A DNA stretch of 64,000 nucleotides from Clostridia bacterium (lineage in GTDB: Bacteria > Bacillota > Clostridia > Christensenellales > Aristaeellaceae), in contig JAFZOG010000041.1 in the NCBI GenBank assembly GCA_017550745.1, positions 22,796-86,795 of the forward strand. Reading direction: 5' to 3'. Shown one piece after another: positions 27,456 through 35,599 of this stretch (the stretch's first letter is position 1; every line of letters starts with the position of its first letter). The translations under genes were made by a program, and so were the position numbers. Below the pieces are notes generated by a model. The model did not search any database. It saw only the letters and a list, made by a program, of their open reading frames with translations, and had not been told where the DNA came from.

Positions 27456-27929
27456 TCATTCCCCGGCGAGGAGCTTCGCGGATTCTTCGGCAGATTTTTC
27501 TCCCACGAAAAGGACGACGGTCAGGTTTTTGCTTTCCACCTTCGCGTCAGCGAGCAGCTTGTATGCGTCGGGAAGATAATTCCGTGTTTCCTTGCGGCGC
27601 TGTTCCAGATACGCTTCCAGACGCTGCACGATTTGCTTTTGCCCTTGGGCGTCCTTGGCGCGGATCGCCACGATTTCCCGGCTGCCAAGATTGGTGCTTT
27701 GCAGATAAACGGCCTCCTGATAATCCCCCGGTTCGATGCCCATGACGTCGGCCAGGTCTTCCGCGGTCAGGGACACCAGCCCGGCAGCGTCCGGAGCGAT
27801 GGCGTTCACTGCTTCGCGCAGCGGAAGAGCGGATTTCTGCGCGGCATCCCCGGTTTTCGTCTGGCTGCCGCAGCCGGCAAGCAGCAGGGCGGCTGCAAGC
27901 AGCAAAAAGAATGGAAGCGTTTTTTTCAT
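27456..27929 (-). CDS. DUF4358 lipoprotein
   Basis: This 157-residue protein has a lipoprotein signal with lipobox LAGC, then a DUF4358-type domain (DVMGIEPGDYQEAVYLQSTNLGSREIVAIRAKD). The domain is common in Clostridia and often sits beside SGNH/GDSL or MBOAT genes, as it does here, but its biochemical role is unknown. Three ATGs are in a row; 27929 has the best distance to AAGGAG. It is the last gene of the NagZ-led operon, 25 nt after the GDSL gene. Confidence 0.85.
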   Translation of the reverse strand: MKKTLPFFLLLAAALLLAGCGSQTKTGDAAQKSALPLREAVNAIAPDAAGLVSLTAEDLADVMGIEPGDYQEAVYLQSTNLGSREIVAIRAKDAQGQKQIVQRLEAYLEQRRKETRNYLPDAYKLLADAKVESKNLTVVLFVGEKSAEESAKLLAGE

Positions 27930-27954
27930 CATCATTCTCCTTTCTTACTTCCTC

Positions 27955-28716
27955 TCACTGGACGGGCGACCACAGGCCGGCTTCATATTGGGCCTGGGCA
28001 AAATCGAGCAGAACCTGGGCCCAGATCGCGTTGCCTTCCGCGTTCAGGTGATACTCGCCTTCGGAGGTAATGCTCTTTGGCAGCAGGCCGTTTTCGTCTT
28101 TCAACGCGGAAGCGATGTCAATGTAAGTCGCTCCCAGCTCCAGGCATGTCTGTTCCAGCCGTTCGTTGTACTGGTCCCACAGCGCCTGGATATGCCGCGT
28201 GTCCTCCACCTTCTGCGTCACGGGCGTCAGCGAAAAGAAGAAGACCTGCGTGCCCGGCGCGTGTTTATTGATGGCCTTCATGATGTTGCCCACGTAGCGC
28301 ATCCCCCGATCGATCCCCTCGCCGTTTTTTTCTTTGGCGAAGTTGTCGTTCAGCCCTGCCAGGATAAACACTTTTTCGGGCTTGATCCGCTGCACGATTT
28401 CGCACAGCACCTCATCGCTGCCTTTATACGTCAGATTGGTCAATTCGGAATTGACCCATTCCAGTCCCAGCGTGCGCAGCTGGATGCTGTAGGCGCTGTA
28501 AAAACGGATGCCGCTGAAATAGCTGGGCTCCTTTTCCTGCCGTTCCTTCACGTAATTGCGGAACATACGGATCGTGGAATCCCCGGCGAAAACAGATTGA
28601 TCATAAAAGGACATCAGCGTTTCATCAGGCAGCCGCGCAGGCGTTTCTTCCGAAAAAGCCCATGCGTTCGCCACCAGCGTCAGCAGGCACAGCAGGACGG
28701 CGATAGCTTTTTTCAT
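27955..28716 (-). CDS. Secreted SGNH/GDSL-type hydrolase
   Basis: This 253-residue protein has a signal peptide (KKAIAVLLCLLTLVANAWA) and the SGNH blocks: FAGDSTIRMF with the nucleophile Ser, GLNDN (block III Gly-x-Asn-Asp-type), and YHLNAEGN with the catalytic His. Members of this fold are esterases or O-acyl transferases acting on glycans or cell wall. The ATG at 28716 follows GGAGGAG; the frame upstream of it lacks a site. The pair with the DUF4358 lipoprotein suggests that both act at the outer face of the membrane. Confidence 0.85.
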   Translation of the reverse strand: MKKAIAVLLCLLTLVANAWAFSEETPARLPDETLMSFYDQSVFAGDSTIRMFRNYVKERQEKEPSYFSGIRFYSAYSIQLRTLGLEWVNSELTNLTYKGSDEVLCEIVQRIKPEKVFILAGLNDNFAKEKNGEGIDRGMRYVGNIMKAINKHAPGTQVFFFSLTPVTQKVEDTRHIQALWDQYNERLEQTCLELGATYIDIASALKDENGLLPKSITSEGEYHLNAEGNAIWAQVLLDFAQAQYEAGLWSPVQ

Positions 28717-28736
28717 TCTTTGATTCTCCTCCTGTA

Positions 28737-29810
28737 TCATTCAGGTTGTTTTCCTGCCAGGGCGAAAACCGCTTCCTGCAAGGCGCGGCGGTATTCCCAG
28801 GCGGCATTCGGGTTTTCCCGGCGGTAAAACAGGCGGTTGGTGAAGGACACCACGCCCACGTCGTATTCCGTGGAGAAGTAAACGCCCGTGCCGGTGAAGC
28901 CGGTATGCCCGCAGCCGTGGGGATAGCTGATGCCGGTTTGCAGGCCCAGGCCGCGTCCCGGCGCGCCGGGCTGTTCCTTTTGCGCCTCCCGGAACAGGGG
29001 ATCCGCGCTGCGCATCCAATATTGGCAGAGGCGTTCATACGCTCCCGCCTCGGCAAAAATGCCCGCGTGCCCGGCAACGCCGTGAAAATAATACCAGCTG
29101 TTGCCGTCGTTGGCCTGGCCCCGCACCGGCTGGTCGGGCGGACGGAAGCCGTCGAAGGCAATGCCCCGGTCCCGGCACATGCGCGTCTCGATGGGGTTGC
29201 CGAAACTTACGGGGATCAGGGGCAGGGCAGGGTCCGGCAGGTAGGTCATCCGGCCAAGGCAAAGGGGCTCGGCCAAATCCTCCCGGAGGCAGCGCTCCAA
29301 AGGTTTCCCCTGCGCCTGCCGGATGATGAGGCCCAGCAGCATGAAGTTGAGGTCGGAATACACCACGCCCTCTGTTTTTTCCGTATGCCTGAGCACATAG
29401 GCCAGGGCGTCATAGAAGTCCGTTTCTCCCAGGGAATAGAAGGGATACCAGTCCACCAGGGAGGAGGTGTGGGTCAGCAGGCGGCGCAGGGTGACGCCCC
29501 GAAGGCGATCCCGCAGATACGCGTTCCCGGCGATGCCGGGCAGGCAGTCTGCCGCTTCCTGCGAAAGGGAGAGCTTGCCCGCTGAAATCAGGCGCAATAC
29601 CTGGGCGGTGGTGGCGAGCTTGGTCAGGCTGGCCACGTCAAAGAGGGCGTCCTCCCGGGCGTCCCCGACGCAGCAGCTGGCCAGCGTTTCCTCCGCGGAA
29701 AACACCCGCACGCAGGCGGAGGGGAAATAGCCCGCTTCCTGATAGCGCCGGGTGATATCCTCGATCTCCCGCTGCAGGCGCTGCCGGTCCAAAGATGCGC
29801 GCGGGGTCAC
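28737..29810 (-). CDS. Beta-lactamase-family serine hydrolase, AmiE-like
   Basis: This 357-residue protein belongs to the serine beta-lactamase/CubicO superfamily: SLTK is the SxxK motif, YSDLNF supplies Tyr-x-Asn/Asp, and GHTGFTGT resembles the C-terminal HxG box. In Bacillus subtilis the enzyme paired with NagZ, AmiE (MurNAc-L-alanine amidase), is from this superfamily, and here the gene overlaps nagZ by GTGA. I therefore infer an AmiE-like role removing peptide from MurNAc; D,D-carboxypeptidase or esterase activity remains possible. There is no signal peptide, although its NagZ partner has one. The GTG start at 29810 is fixed by the overlap and a GGTGG site. Confidence 0.8.
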   Translation of the reverse strand: MTPRASLDRQRLQREIEDITRRYQEAGYFPSACVRVFSAEETLASCCVGDAREDALFDVASLTKLATTAQVLRLISAGKLSLSQEAADCLPGIAGNAYLRDRLRGVTLRRLLTHTSSLVDWYPFYSLGETDFYDALAYVLRHTEKTEGVVYSDLNFMLLGLIIRQAQGKPLERCLREDLAEPLCLGRMTYLPDPALPLIPVSFGNPIETRMCRDRGIAFDGFRPPDQPVRGQANDGNSWYYFHGVAGHAGIFAEAGAYERLCQYWMRSADPLFREAQKEQPGAPGRGLGLQTGISYPHGCGHTGFTGTGVYFSTEYDVGVVSFTNRLFYRRENPNAAWEYRRALQEAVFALAGKQPE

Positions 29811-30958
29811 AGTGCCACCCCCATGTGTTCCTGCTTGAAACGCAGGATGCGGTACACGCTGTCGTCGATGCGGCTTTCCGGGATCACGCCCTGCTCCACC
29901 GCCTGCACCAGGCCGTCAAACGCTTCATAATAATCATACGGCATCAGCAGGATATCCGCCCCGGCCTGCACGCAGAGGATGCACGCCTGGGCGCTGCTGT
30001 ATTGATTGCAAATCGCGCCCATGGACAGGGCGTCCGTGATGACCAGCCCCTGAAACCCCAACTCTCCCCGCAGCTTTTCCGTGAGCAGGAGCGGGGACAT
30101 GGTGGCGGGCACGCTGCTGCCGGTCACTTGGGGGGCGGAGATGTGGGCGGTCATCACGAACTCGGCCCCGGCCTCGATCCCCGCCCGGAAGGGCACCATT
30201 TCGCAGGCTGAAATCTCCTGCCAGGTTTTCAAGGTTTCCGCGTAACCGGTATGGGTATCGGTGGAGGTATCGCCGTGGCCGGGGAAATGCTTGAGGCATG
30301 CCGCCGTGCCGCTTTCATGCAGGCCCTGCACCACCGCCTGCACCATCTGCGCGGCCAGCGCGGGATCGCTGCCAAAGGCGCGGTCGCCGATCACCGGGTT
30401 CAGGGGGTTGGTGTTCACGTCAGCCACCGGGGCAAAATCAATATCCAGCCCATAGGAGCGAAGGTAAGCGCCGATGGTTTTCCCCGCCTCCAGCGCCAGC
30501 TCCGTGCTGTCCGAAGCGGCGATCTTGCCCATGGACGGGAAGGTTTTCACGCCGAACTTGGCGGGATGATTGGCGATGCGGGCAATGCGTCCGCCCTCCT
30601 CATCAATGCCCAGCATGGGGGCAATGCTTCCAACGGCGTGGAGCTTTTCGGTAAAGCCCAGCAATTGGCTGGGGCTGAGGATGTTCTTGCGGAACAGCGC
30701 AAACCCGCCGCAGGGATACTTTGCGTAGGTGTCCAGCATTTCTTCGCTCACCCGGGTCGTGCCGGTGATGCTGTTATCCTCCAGTTCCGCCGGGCTGAAG
30801 CGTCCCTCCAGGGCGTCCGGGCGGATCATGAACAGCTGCCCGATTTTTTCCCGAAGCGTCATGCTTTCCATGTACAGCCGAATCGGATCCTCCTCTGCCA
30901 GCGCGGTAGGGGAAAGCAGCATCCCGATGGATAAAAAAGCGGCCACCAACCTTTTCAT
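29807..30958 (-). CDS. nagZ: Exported beta-N-acetylhexosaminidase (GH3, NagZ)
   Basis: This 383-residue GH3 enzyme removes GlcNAc from muropeptides or GlcNAc-MurNAc fragments. The family signature KHFPGHGDTSTDTH contains the His-Asp pair used as acid/base, and LVITDALSMGA carries the catalytic Asp. DEEGGRIARI is also typical. A signal peptide (KRLVAAFLSIGMLLSPTALA) means it acts outside the membrane, as NagZ does in Bacillus subtilis and unlike the cytoplasmic enzyme of Gram-negatives. ATG 30958 follows GGGAGG; the 26-codon upstream extension is not supported. It leads the four-gene operon that ends at 27456. Confidence 0.92.
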   Translation of the reverse strand: MKRLVAAFLSIGMLLSPTALAEEDPIRLYMESMTLREKIGQLFMIRPDALEGRFSPAELEDNSITGTTRVSEEMLDTYAKYPCGGFALFRKNILSPSQLLGFTEKLHAVGSIAPMLGIDEEGGRIARIANHPAKFGVKTFPSMGKIAASDSTELALEAGKTIGAYLRSYGLDIDFAPVADVNTNPLNPVIGDRAFGSDPALAAQMVQAVVQGLHESGTAACLKHFPGHGDTSTDTHTGYAETLKTWQEISACEMVPFRAGIEAGAEFVMTAHISAPQVTGSSVPATMSPLLLTEKLRGELGFQGLVITDALSMGAICNQYSSAQACILCVQAGADILLMPYDYYEAFDGLVQAVEQGVIPESRIDDSVYRILRFKQEHMGVAL

Positions 30959-31007
30959 TGCGTTATTCCTCCCAGTTTCTTTGTTACATGGCCCAACCGG
31001 TTGTCTC

Positions 31008-31036
31008 ATTATAACGCAAAAAACACGCCCGGACAA
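31008..31036 (-). promoter_or_regulatory. Promoter of the nagZ operon
   Basis: TTGTCC (31031-31036) and TATAAT (31008-31013) on the minus strand are 17 nt apart, giving a leader of about 45 nt to the ATG at 30958. Confidence 0.75.
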
Positions 31037-31046
31037 GGGCTGAAAA

Positions 31047-31075
31047 CAAAAAGCCGCCGCGCAAAAGTGCGGCGG
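31047..31075 (-). terminator. Intrinsic terminator after the Cys-repeat gene
   Basis: A 9-bp GC stem (31054-31062 / 31067-31075, one G-T pair) with an AAAA/TTTT loop is followed on the minus strand by CTTTTTGTTTT. It separates the Cys-repeat gene at 31094 from the nagZ promoter. Confidence 0.85.
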
Positions 31076-31093
31076 GTATGGACTGCGGTTCCG

Positions 31094-32455
31094 TTATTGG
31101 ATCATCCGCATCATCTGGTCGATCATGTTCTGGTCGGCGTAGAAATAGCGCACGCCCATGCTGTCGGGGTCATAATCCGCCCGCAGCGTGATGGCGACGA
31201 TGACGCGGGCGTCTTCGCCGAAGCAGGCTTTCAGGTCGATGGGGGAATTAAAATCGAATGAAACGGCGTTTTCACCGGTTTTCAGGGATTCCAGGTCAGG
31301 ATATACCACCAGGGATTCGGAGTGTACGTTGATATTGGAAGAACTGAGCTTGTAGTTGAATTCCTGGATGTCCTCCTGGTTCACCAGGGTGGCGGTGCCC
31401 ACCGTGTACATGTTGCTGGCTACCAGCGGATAAGTAAACACGCCTTCCTGGGACAGGTCCACCGGCGTGACCCGGTTCCACACGCTGCCGCCGATGAGCT
31501 CCCGGGTGGTGGGGCCGAAGGAGGTGACGGTGTTGTTATAGTACATATGCGACGAAGCGCTCTTTGATTCTTCCTTCACATCGCCGCACAGCGCGCAGAC
31601 ATCCTGCGTGGAACCGTCCTGGCCGGTCATCTGCACGTAGGTATGCCCATAGGCGGGCAGAACGATGACATCTTCCTGGCCGCAGTACACGCACCGGCGC
31701 ACCGCTGAACCGTCCTCGGTACAGGTGGCTTCCGTATAGCTGACCGCCTCCCACTGGTGGCCGGGGGCGGAGATCGTGTTCATCTCTTCGCGTCCGCATG
31801 CCAGGCAATGGCGAACCTTGATCTGCGGCCTTTCGCACACGGGCAGGGAAGCGTCGGAAACGTCCTCCCATTCGCTCCAGGCGTGCTCCAGGCATGGCAA
31901 CGTTTCGTCATACGCCTTATTGCACAGGGTGCAGACGGTATGGATGCTGCCTTCTTTGGAGCAGGTAGGCTCCCTGCGTTCGGCGGACCAGGCGTGGGGT
32001 TCGTTGCACTGCTCGCTTCTGCAGTTTTCAGCCACGACGCGCCGGCATACCACGCAGTACAGGTCATAGGTGACAACGGCGGCATGCGTTTCCATGCTGT
32101 CCGTTTCCTGATATACGGTGTTCCGCGGCCTTTCCTCCACGTGATGGGTGTCGTCGTGGGGGAGGGGGCCGGCGTCCTGGGGCGGCGCGGGTTCATTTTC
32201 GGGTTTTTCCTGCTCCTCCCCGCCGGGCGCCTGTTCAGGCGCTGCCGCGCTGGCTTCCTGCCCTGCCGGTTCTGCCTGTTCTTCATCCGCGATGATGGGT
32301 TCGATTTCCAACAAGGCATCCGGAAGAGAAGCGCCGTCCGGCTGCTGCTGTTCCGCAGGCTGAGGGTTTGTTTCTTCAGCCAGCGCCTGGGGACAGAGGC
32401 ATAAAACCAGCACGGCGAAAAGAATAATAAAACGTTTCGTTGTTTTTTCCTCCAT
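31094..32455 (-). CDS. Secreted protein with CxxC zinc-ribbon-like repeats
   Basis: This protein of about 453 residues has a signal peptide (FIILFAVLVLCLCPQALA), then a Pro/Glu/Gln-rich low-complexity region of about 90 residues. At least four Cys-rich units follow of the type PTCSKEGSIHTVCTLCNKAYDETLPCLEHAW, here cited only by the pairs CTLC, CLAC, CVYC and CALC followed by a GH or EH-x-W element. The C-terminal 160 residues form a separate beta-rich domain. Such repeats are common in secreted Clostridia proteins but have no firm function. The start is uncertain: ATGs at 32482, 32476 and 32455 all lie after the promoter, and none has a strong ribosome site. Confidence 0.75.
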   Translation of the reverse strand: MEEKTTKRFIILFAVLVLCLCPQALAEETNPQPAEQQQPDGASLPDALLEIEPIIADEEQAEPAGQEASAAAPEQAPGGEEQEKPENEPAPPQDAGPLPHDDTHHVEERPRNTVYQETDSMETHAAVVTYDLYCVVCRRVVAENCRSEQCNEPHAWSAERREPTCSKEGSIHTVCTLCNKAYDETLPCLEHAWSEWEDVSDASLPVCERPQIKVRHCLACGREEMNTISAPGHQWEAVSYTEATCTEDGSAVRRCVYCGQEDVIVLPAYGHTYVQMTGQDGSTQDVCALCGDVKEESKSASSHMYYNNTVTSFGPTTRELIGGSVWNRVTPVDLSQEGVFTYPLVASNMYTVGTATLVNQEDIQEFNYKLSSSNINVHSESLVVYPDLESLKTGENAVSFDFNSPIDLKACFGEDARVIVAITLRADYDPDSMGVRYFYADQNMIDQMMRMIQ

Positions 32456-32522
32456 AAACTTCTTCAGGCCGGTCATTTTCATGGGCAAGTGAAAGCAAAA
32501 CTGCCCTCCATTACCCGTATAA

Positions 32523-32551
32523 ATCATATCATATTTGTGTGCCCCTGTCAA
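32523..32551 (-). promoter_or_regulatory. Promoter of the Cys-repeat gene
   Basis: A near-consensus promoter: TTGACA (32546-32551) and TATGAT (32523-32528) on the minus strand with a 17-nt spacer. Confidence 0.8.
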
Positions 32552-32599
32552 TTCATGCAGCGGAACATCCATGATCTGGCATCCTTAACTGTGCAAAAT

Positions 32600-32634
32600 A
32601 GCCAAAGCGCCGCTGCCCCGGAAGGGACAGCGGC
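32600..32634 (-). terminator. Terminator after the HtrA gene
   Basis: An 11-bp stem with one mismatch (32609-32619 / 32624-32634) and a GGAA-type tetraloop lies just past the stop of the minus-strand protease gene. The T-rich tail is weak (GCTTTGGCTATTTT). Confidence 0.6.
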
Positions 32635-32651
32635 AAAGGGATGCAGGGGGA

Positions 32652-33956
32652 TCAGAAATTCATATCGTCGATCACGCGCAGGGTGACGGTCAGGTCAACG
32701 TATTCGCCGTCGCCCAGCTTGCTGGTGTCGATGCTGTTTTGGCCGACCTGCTCGGTCAGGGCCGGGTCACGGTAAACCTTGACCTGGATGGTGTCGCCCT
32801 CTTTGTAGCCGTTCAGCTTGGAAATCAGGGCGTTCTGGGAATCAAGGATCGTGCCGTCCAGCTCCACCACGATGTCACCGGCTTTGATGCCGCCGTTGTC
32901 AGCGGGGGAACCGGGCTCCACAGCCTTCACGTAAGCGCCGGCGGGCAGGCCGTACTGGGTGCCGTTGCTGATGGTGGTGATGGTCACGCCCAGGCGGGGC
33001 TTGCCGTACAGGGGAGAATCCACGTGCTCTTCGGCGGATTTGCCGCCCTTGTCATTGGCGGGAGCGGAGGCTTTGGCGCCGCCGTTATAATCCTTCAGCA
33101 CTTCGGTGATGAGGGGCTTGGCCACATTGATGGGGATGCACAGGCCGATATTGTCCGCCTGCTCGCCGGAGGAGAAGAAGAGGCTGCTCATGCTGCTGGA
33201 AACGGCGTACCGGGCGGGAATGCCCTGAAGCTGGCCCAGGATATTGAACATACCGCCGCCGGAGTTGCCGGAGTTGATGGCCGCGTCGGTCTGGATCATG
33301 GTGTTGGTAACGGTGGTCATGCGGCCGTAGCGGTCGGTGGTGCGGTCAGTCACTTCACGGCCCAGGCCGGAAACCACGCCCACGGACACGGAGCGGGCAA
33401 AGCGCTCTCCGATGGGATTGCCGATGACGATGGCGTATTCGCCCACCTGCACGGCGTCGCTGTCGCCCAGTTCCACGGGCTTCAGGTCAAGGCCCTTTAC
33501 CTCAAGCACGGCGATGTCCAGGTCGGCGTCGTAGCCTACCACGGTGGCTTCGTGTTCTTCTTCATCGGTGCCGGTGGTGACGGTCACGCGGGAAGCGCTT
33601 TCCACCACGTGGTAGTTGGTGAGCACGTGGCCGTATTCGGTGATGACTACGCCGGAGCCGGTGCCCCGCAGGGTTTCCTTGCTTTCGGGCTGGCCGTAGC
33701 CGTAGCCGAAGCCGTAGCCGTAATAAGAGGTGGAGGTGGTGTAATTGTTCACGCCTACCACGCTGTTGCGCACTTCATTGACCACATCCAGGAAAGGGCT
33801 GGTGATTTTGCTCTGGTCGGTGGACGTGTTTACGATGGCGTCAATTTCCTTTTCGCTCAGGCTGTTGGTGGCGGCGCTTCCGGCAATCACCGTCACGCCG
33901 ATCATGACGACCGCCAGCATCAGCGCCGCGATGCCGATATACATGCGCTTTTTCAT
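32652..33956 (-). CDS. HtrA/DegP-family membrane-anchored serine protease
   Basis: This 434-residue protein has one N-terminal membrane helix (IGIAALMLAVVMIGVTVIAG) and a trypsin-like S1C domain outside the membrane. The triad is visible as His in TNYHVVESA, Asp in DLDIAVLEV and Ser in NSGNSGGGMF. A C-terminal PDZ domain (GSPADNGGIKAGDIVVELDG) completes the HtrA architecture. A Tyr/Gly-rich insert lies before the protease core. It should degrade or refold damaged exported proteins under envelope stress. ATG 33956 has AAGGAAG 9 nt upstream; the ATG at 33962 is too near that site. Confidence 0.93.
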   Translation of the reverse strand: MKKRMYIGIAALMLAVVMIGVTVIAGSAATNSLSEKEIDAIVNTSTDQSKITSPFLDVVNEVRNSVVGVNNYTTSTSYYGYGFGYGYGQPESKETLRGTGSGVVITEYGHVLTNYHVVESASRVTVTTGTDEEEHEATVVGYDADLDIAVLEVKGLDLKPVELGDSDAVQVGEYAIVIGNPIGERFARSVSVGVVSGLGREVTDRTTDRYGRMTTVTNTMIQTDAAINSGNSGGGMFNILGQLQGIPARYAVSSSMSSLFFSSGEQADNIGLCIPINVAKPLITEVLKDYNGGAKASAPANDKGGKSAEEHVDSPLYGKPRLGVTITTISNGTQYGLPAGAYVKAVEPGSPADNGGIKAGDIVVELDGTILDSQNALISKLNGYKEGDTIQVKVYRDPALTEQVGQNSIDTSKLGDGEYVDLTVTLRVIDDMNF

Positions 33957-34000
33957 ATTCATACTTCCTTTCGTTTTTTTTTGTTTTTATTTTACAAATC

Positions 34001-34052
34001 AAGCCGCACTCTTGGGGAGGCATCCCTCTCTTCTGAGTACGGCTTAATTATA
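34001..34052 (-). promoter_or_regulatory. -10 box and 5' stem-loop of the htrA-like gene
   Basis: TATAAT (34047-34052, minus strand) has no clear -35 box. Immediately downstream of the expected start, AAGCCGTACTC pairs over 11 bp with GAGTGCGGCTT (34035-34045 / 34001-34011). The stem-loop would stand at the very 5' end of the message, as an RNA-stabilising hairpin or attenuator, or it could terminate the upstream radical-SAM gene. Confidence 0.5.
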
Positions 34053-34094
34053 GGCAGGCTTTTTTACAAAAATTTGATACAATCGTGACAAAAC

Positions 34095-34964
34095 TTAGAC
34101 ACCCGTTCTGTCAAATTCCGGGGTATACGCGCTGTCCGCAGCCTCCTTTTCCTGGGTGAATCCGTTCAGCCCCAGCGCCTCAAAACGCGCGAAAACCCGC
34201 GCGTATTCCGCGTCTGTGATCCGCCTGTCCAGGCCGGGGATCCGGCACCAGGGCTCCGGCGTGTACTGGCGCATGAGGGATACGGGGATGCCCCGGGGCA
34301 GGTTTTCCGCGATAAAATCCAGCACGCGGATGCTGTCGCCCGTGCAGCCGGGCAGGATCAGGTGCCGCACGATCACGCCTTTTTGCATCATGCCCTCCGC
34401 GTCGAAGACGGGCTGCCCTGTCTGGCGGCACATTTCCCGGATGGCGGCGGAGGCGGTTTCGAAATAATCCGGCGCCCCGGCGCAGAGTTTTGACAGGCGG
34501 GGAGAAACGTGCTTTAAATCCGGCAGGTAAATATCCACCGCGCCGTCCAGCAGACGCAGCGTTTCCAGGGTTTCATAGCCGCTGGTATTCCATACGATGG
34601 GAATGCCGGGGCGGTAAAGCGCCAGGGCGTCCAAAACAGCGGGCACGAAGGGCGTGCCGGTGACCAGGTTGATGTTGTGTGCGCCCTGGCCTTCCAGCTC
34701 TTTGAAAATGTCAGCCAGGCGGCGGACGGAAATGTCCTGCCCCTGCCCTTCATGGCTGATGGGATAGTTTTGGCAGTAAGCGCAGCGCAGCGTGCAGCCT
34801 GAAAAGAAGACCGCGCCGCTGCCCCGGGCGCCGGAAATGCATGGCTCCTCCCAAAAGTGCAGCGCGGCGCGGGCCACCCGGGGCATCGCGCCCATACCGC
34901 AGAAGCCCGTTTTTACGCGCCGGTCCACGCCGCAGCGGCGGGGGCATAACGTACATCCAGCCAT
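34095..34964 (-). CDS. Radical SAM protein, PflA-like
   Basis: This 289-residue protein has an N-terminal CTLCPRRCGVDR cysteine cluster followed by the radical-SAM CxxxCxxC motif in SGCTLRCAYCQNY. This is the layout of pyruvate-formate-lyase-activating-like proteins of uncertain target (YgkD/AmmeMemoRadiSam-related). KTGFCGMG and LVTGTPFVPAVLDAL are typical of that group. No glycyl-radical enzyme is encoded nearby, so the substrate is unknown. ATG 34964 has a GGGAGAGG site; a GTG at 34970 overlaps that site. Confidence 0.85.
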   Translation of the reverse strand: MAGCTLCPRRCGVDRRVKTGFCGMGAMPRVARAALHFWEEPCISGARGSGAVFFSGCTLRCAYCQNYPISHEGQGQDISVRRLADIFKELEGQGAHNINLVTGTPFVPAVLDALALYRPGIPIVWNTSGYETLETLRLLDGAVDIYLPDLKHVSPRLSKLCAGAPDYFETASAAIREMCRQTGQPVFDAEGMMQKGVIVRHLILPGCTGDSIRVLDFIAENLPRGIPVSLMRQYTPEPWCRIPGLDRRITDAEYARVFARFEALGLNGFTQEKEAADSAYTPEFDRTGV

Positions 34965-35236
34965 GGACACCTCTCCCTATCAGGTAATTTTTCCGCGTTT
35001 ACCCGGCGCCCCGTATGCCGCGGCCTTCTTCCGTTAGGCCGGCAGCACCGCGGCGCGCATAGGAATCATAGCACATTTGAGCGTTTTTGTCATCCTGCCT
35101 TCAGGGCCGTTCCGGATCATGCGTGACCAGGCATAAGGAACAAAGGAAGGACGAATCGGCGTTTGCAGGGATCCAAGCGCTCATTTTTGCCATCTTGTGT
35201 TTTTTTCTTCCGGGGAAAACCCAGCTTGGAGTCTGT

Positions 35237-35475
35237 CAGGCTGTCGAAAAAGTTTTCGACAGCCTGCGAATGAAAGCGGAATCAGGATTCCTCTTTCATT
35301 CGATGCATCCATTTCCTGCAAAAATGGGTTTTCGACCTCCAAAGGAGGCCGAAAACCCTATTTTTACGGTCGGAAATGGATATAAGAATCAACTTACGGT
35401 TGCTCCTCGGCGACGTACACGCTGCCGCCTGCGGATTAAAAATCGAAGGGCCGCGGCCCTTCGATGCATCCCAGG
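35237..35475. repeat. Palindromic repeat cluster, copy 2 of the 11.0-kb element
   Basis: The cluster contains a 14-bp hairpin with arms CAGGCTGTCGAAAA (35237-35250 / 35253-35266), a second hairpin with arms GGGTTTTCG-A-CCTCC (35326-35340 / 35344-35358) followed by TATTTTTA, and the 24-bp palindrome ATCGAAGGGCCG plus mirror (35442-35465) with flanks matching 11003-11051 in inverted orientation. It occupies much of the 842-bp gap between the radical-SAM gene and the EPS locus. I see no gene in 34965-35806. Confidence 0.75.
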
Positions 35476-35549
35476 GGTTTTCGACAATCTGGCAAATCCC
35501 GCTTTGGGTCTGCTTGTTTGGAATAATTTGCAAAATACATAATTCCTGT

Positions 35550-35578
35550 TTGCGTTTTTGAGTATTGTATGGTATAAT
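35550..35578 (+). promoter_or_regulatory. Promoter of the EPS locus
   Basis: TTGCGT (35550-35555) and TATAAT (35573-35578) are 17 nt apart. Transcription from about 35585 gives a 220-nt leader before the first EPS gene. Confidence 0.7.
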
Positions 35579-35599
35579 CGGCATGTTAAATTGAGCAGG

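Noticed and set aside
34981-35542. Several short open frames in the gap before the EPS locus
   Set aside because: They run through palindromic repeats, lack ribosome sites and show no recognisable domains.
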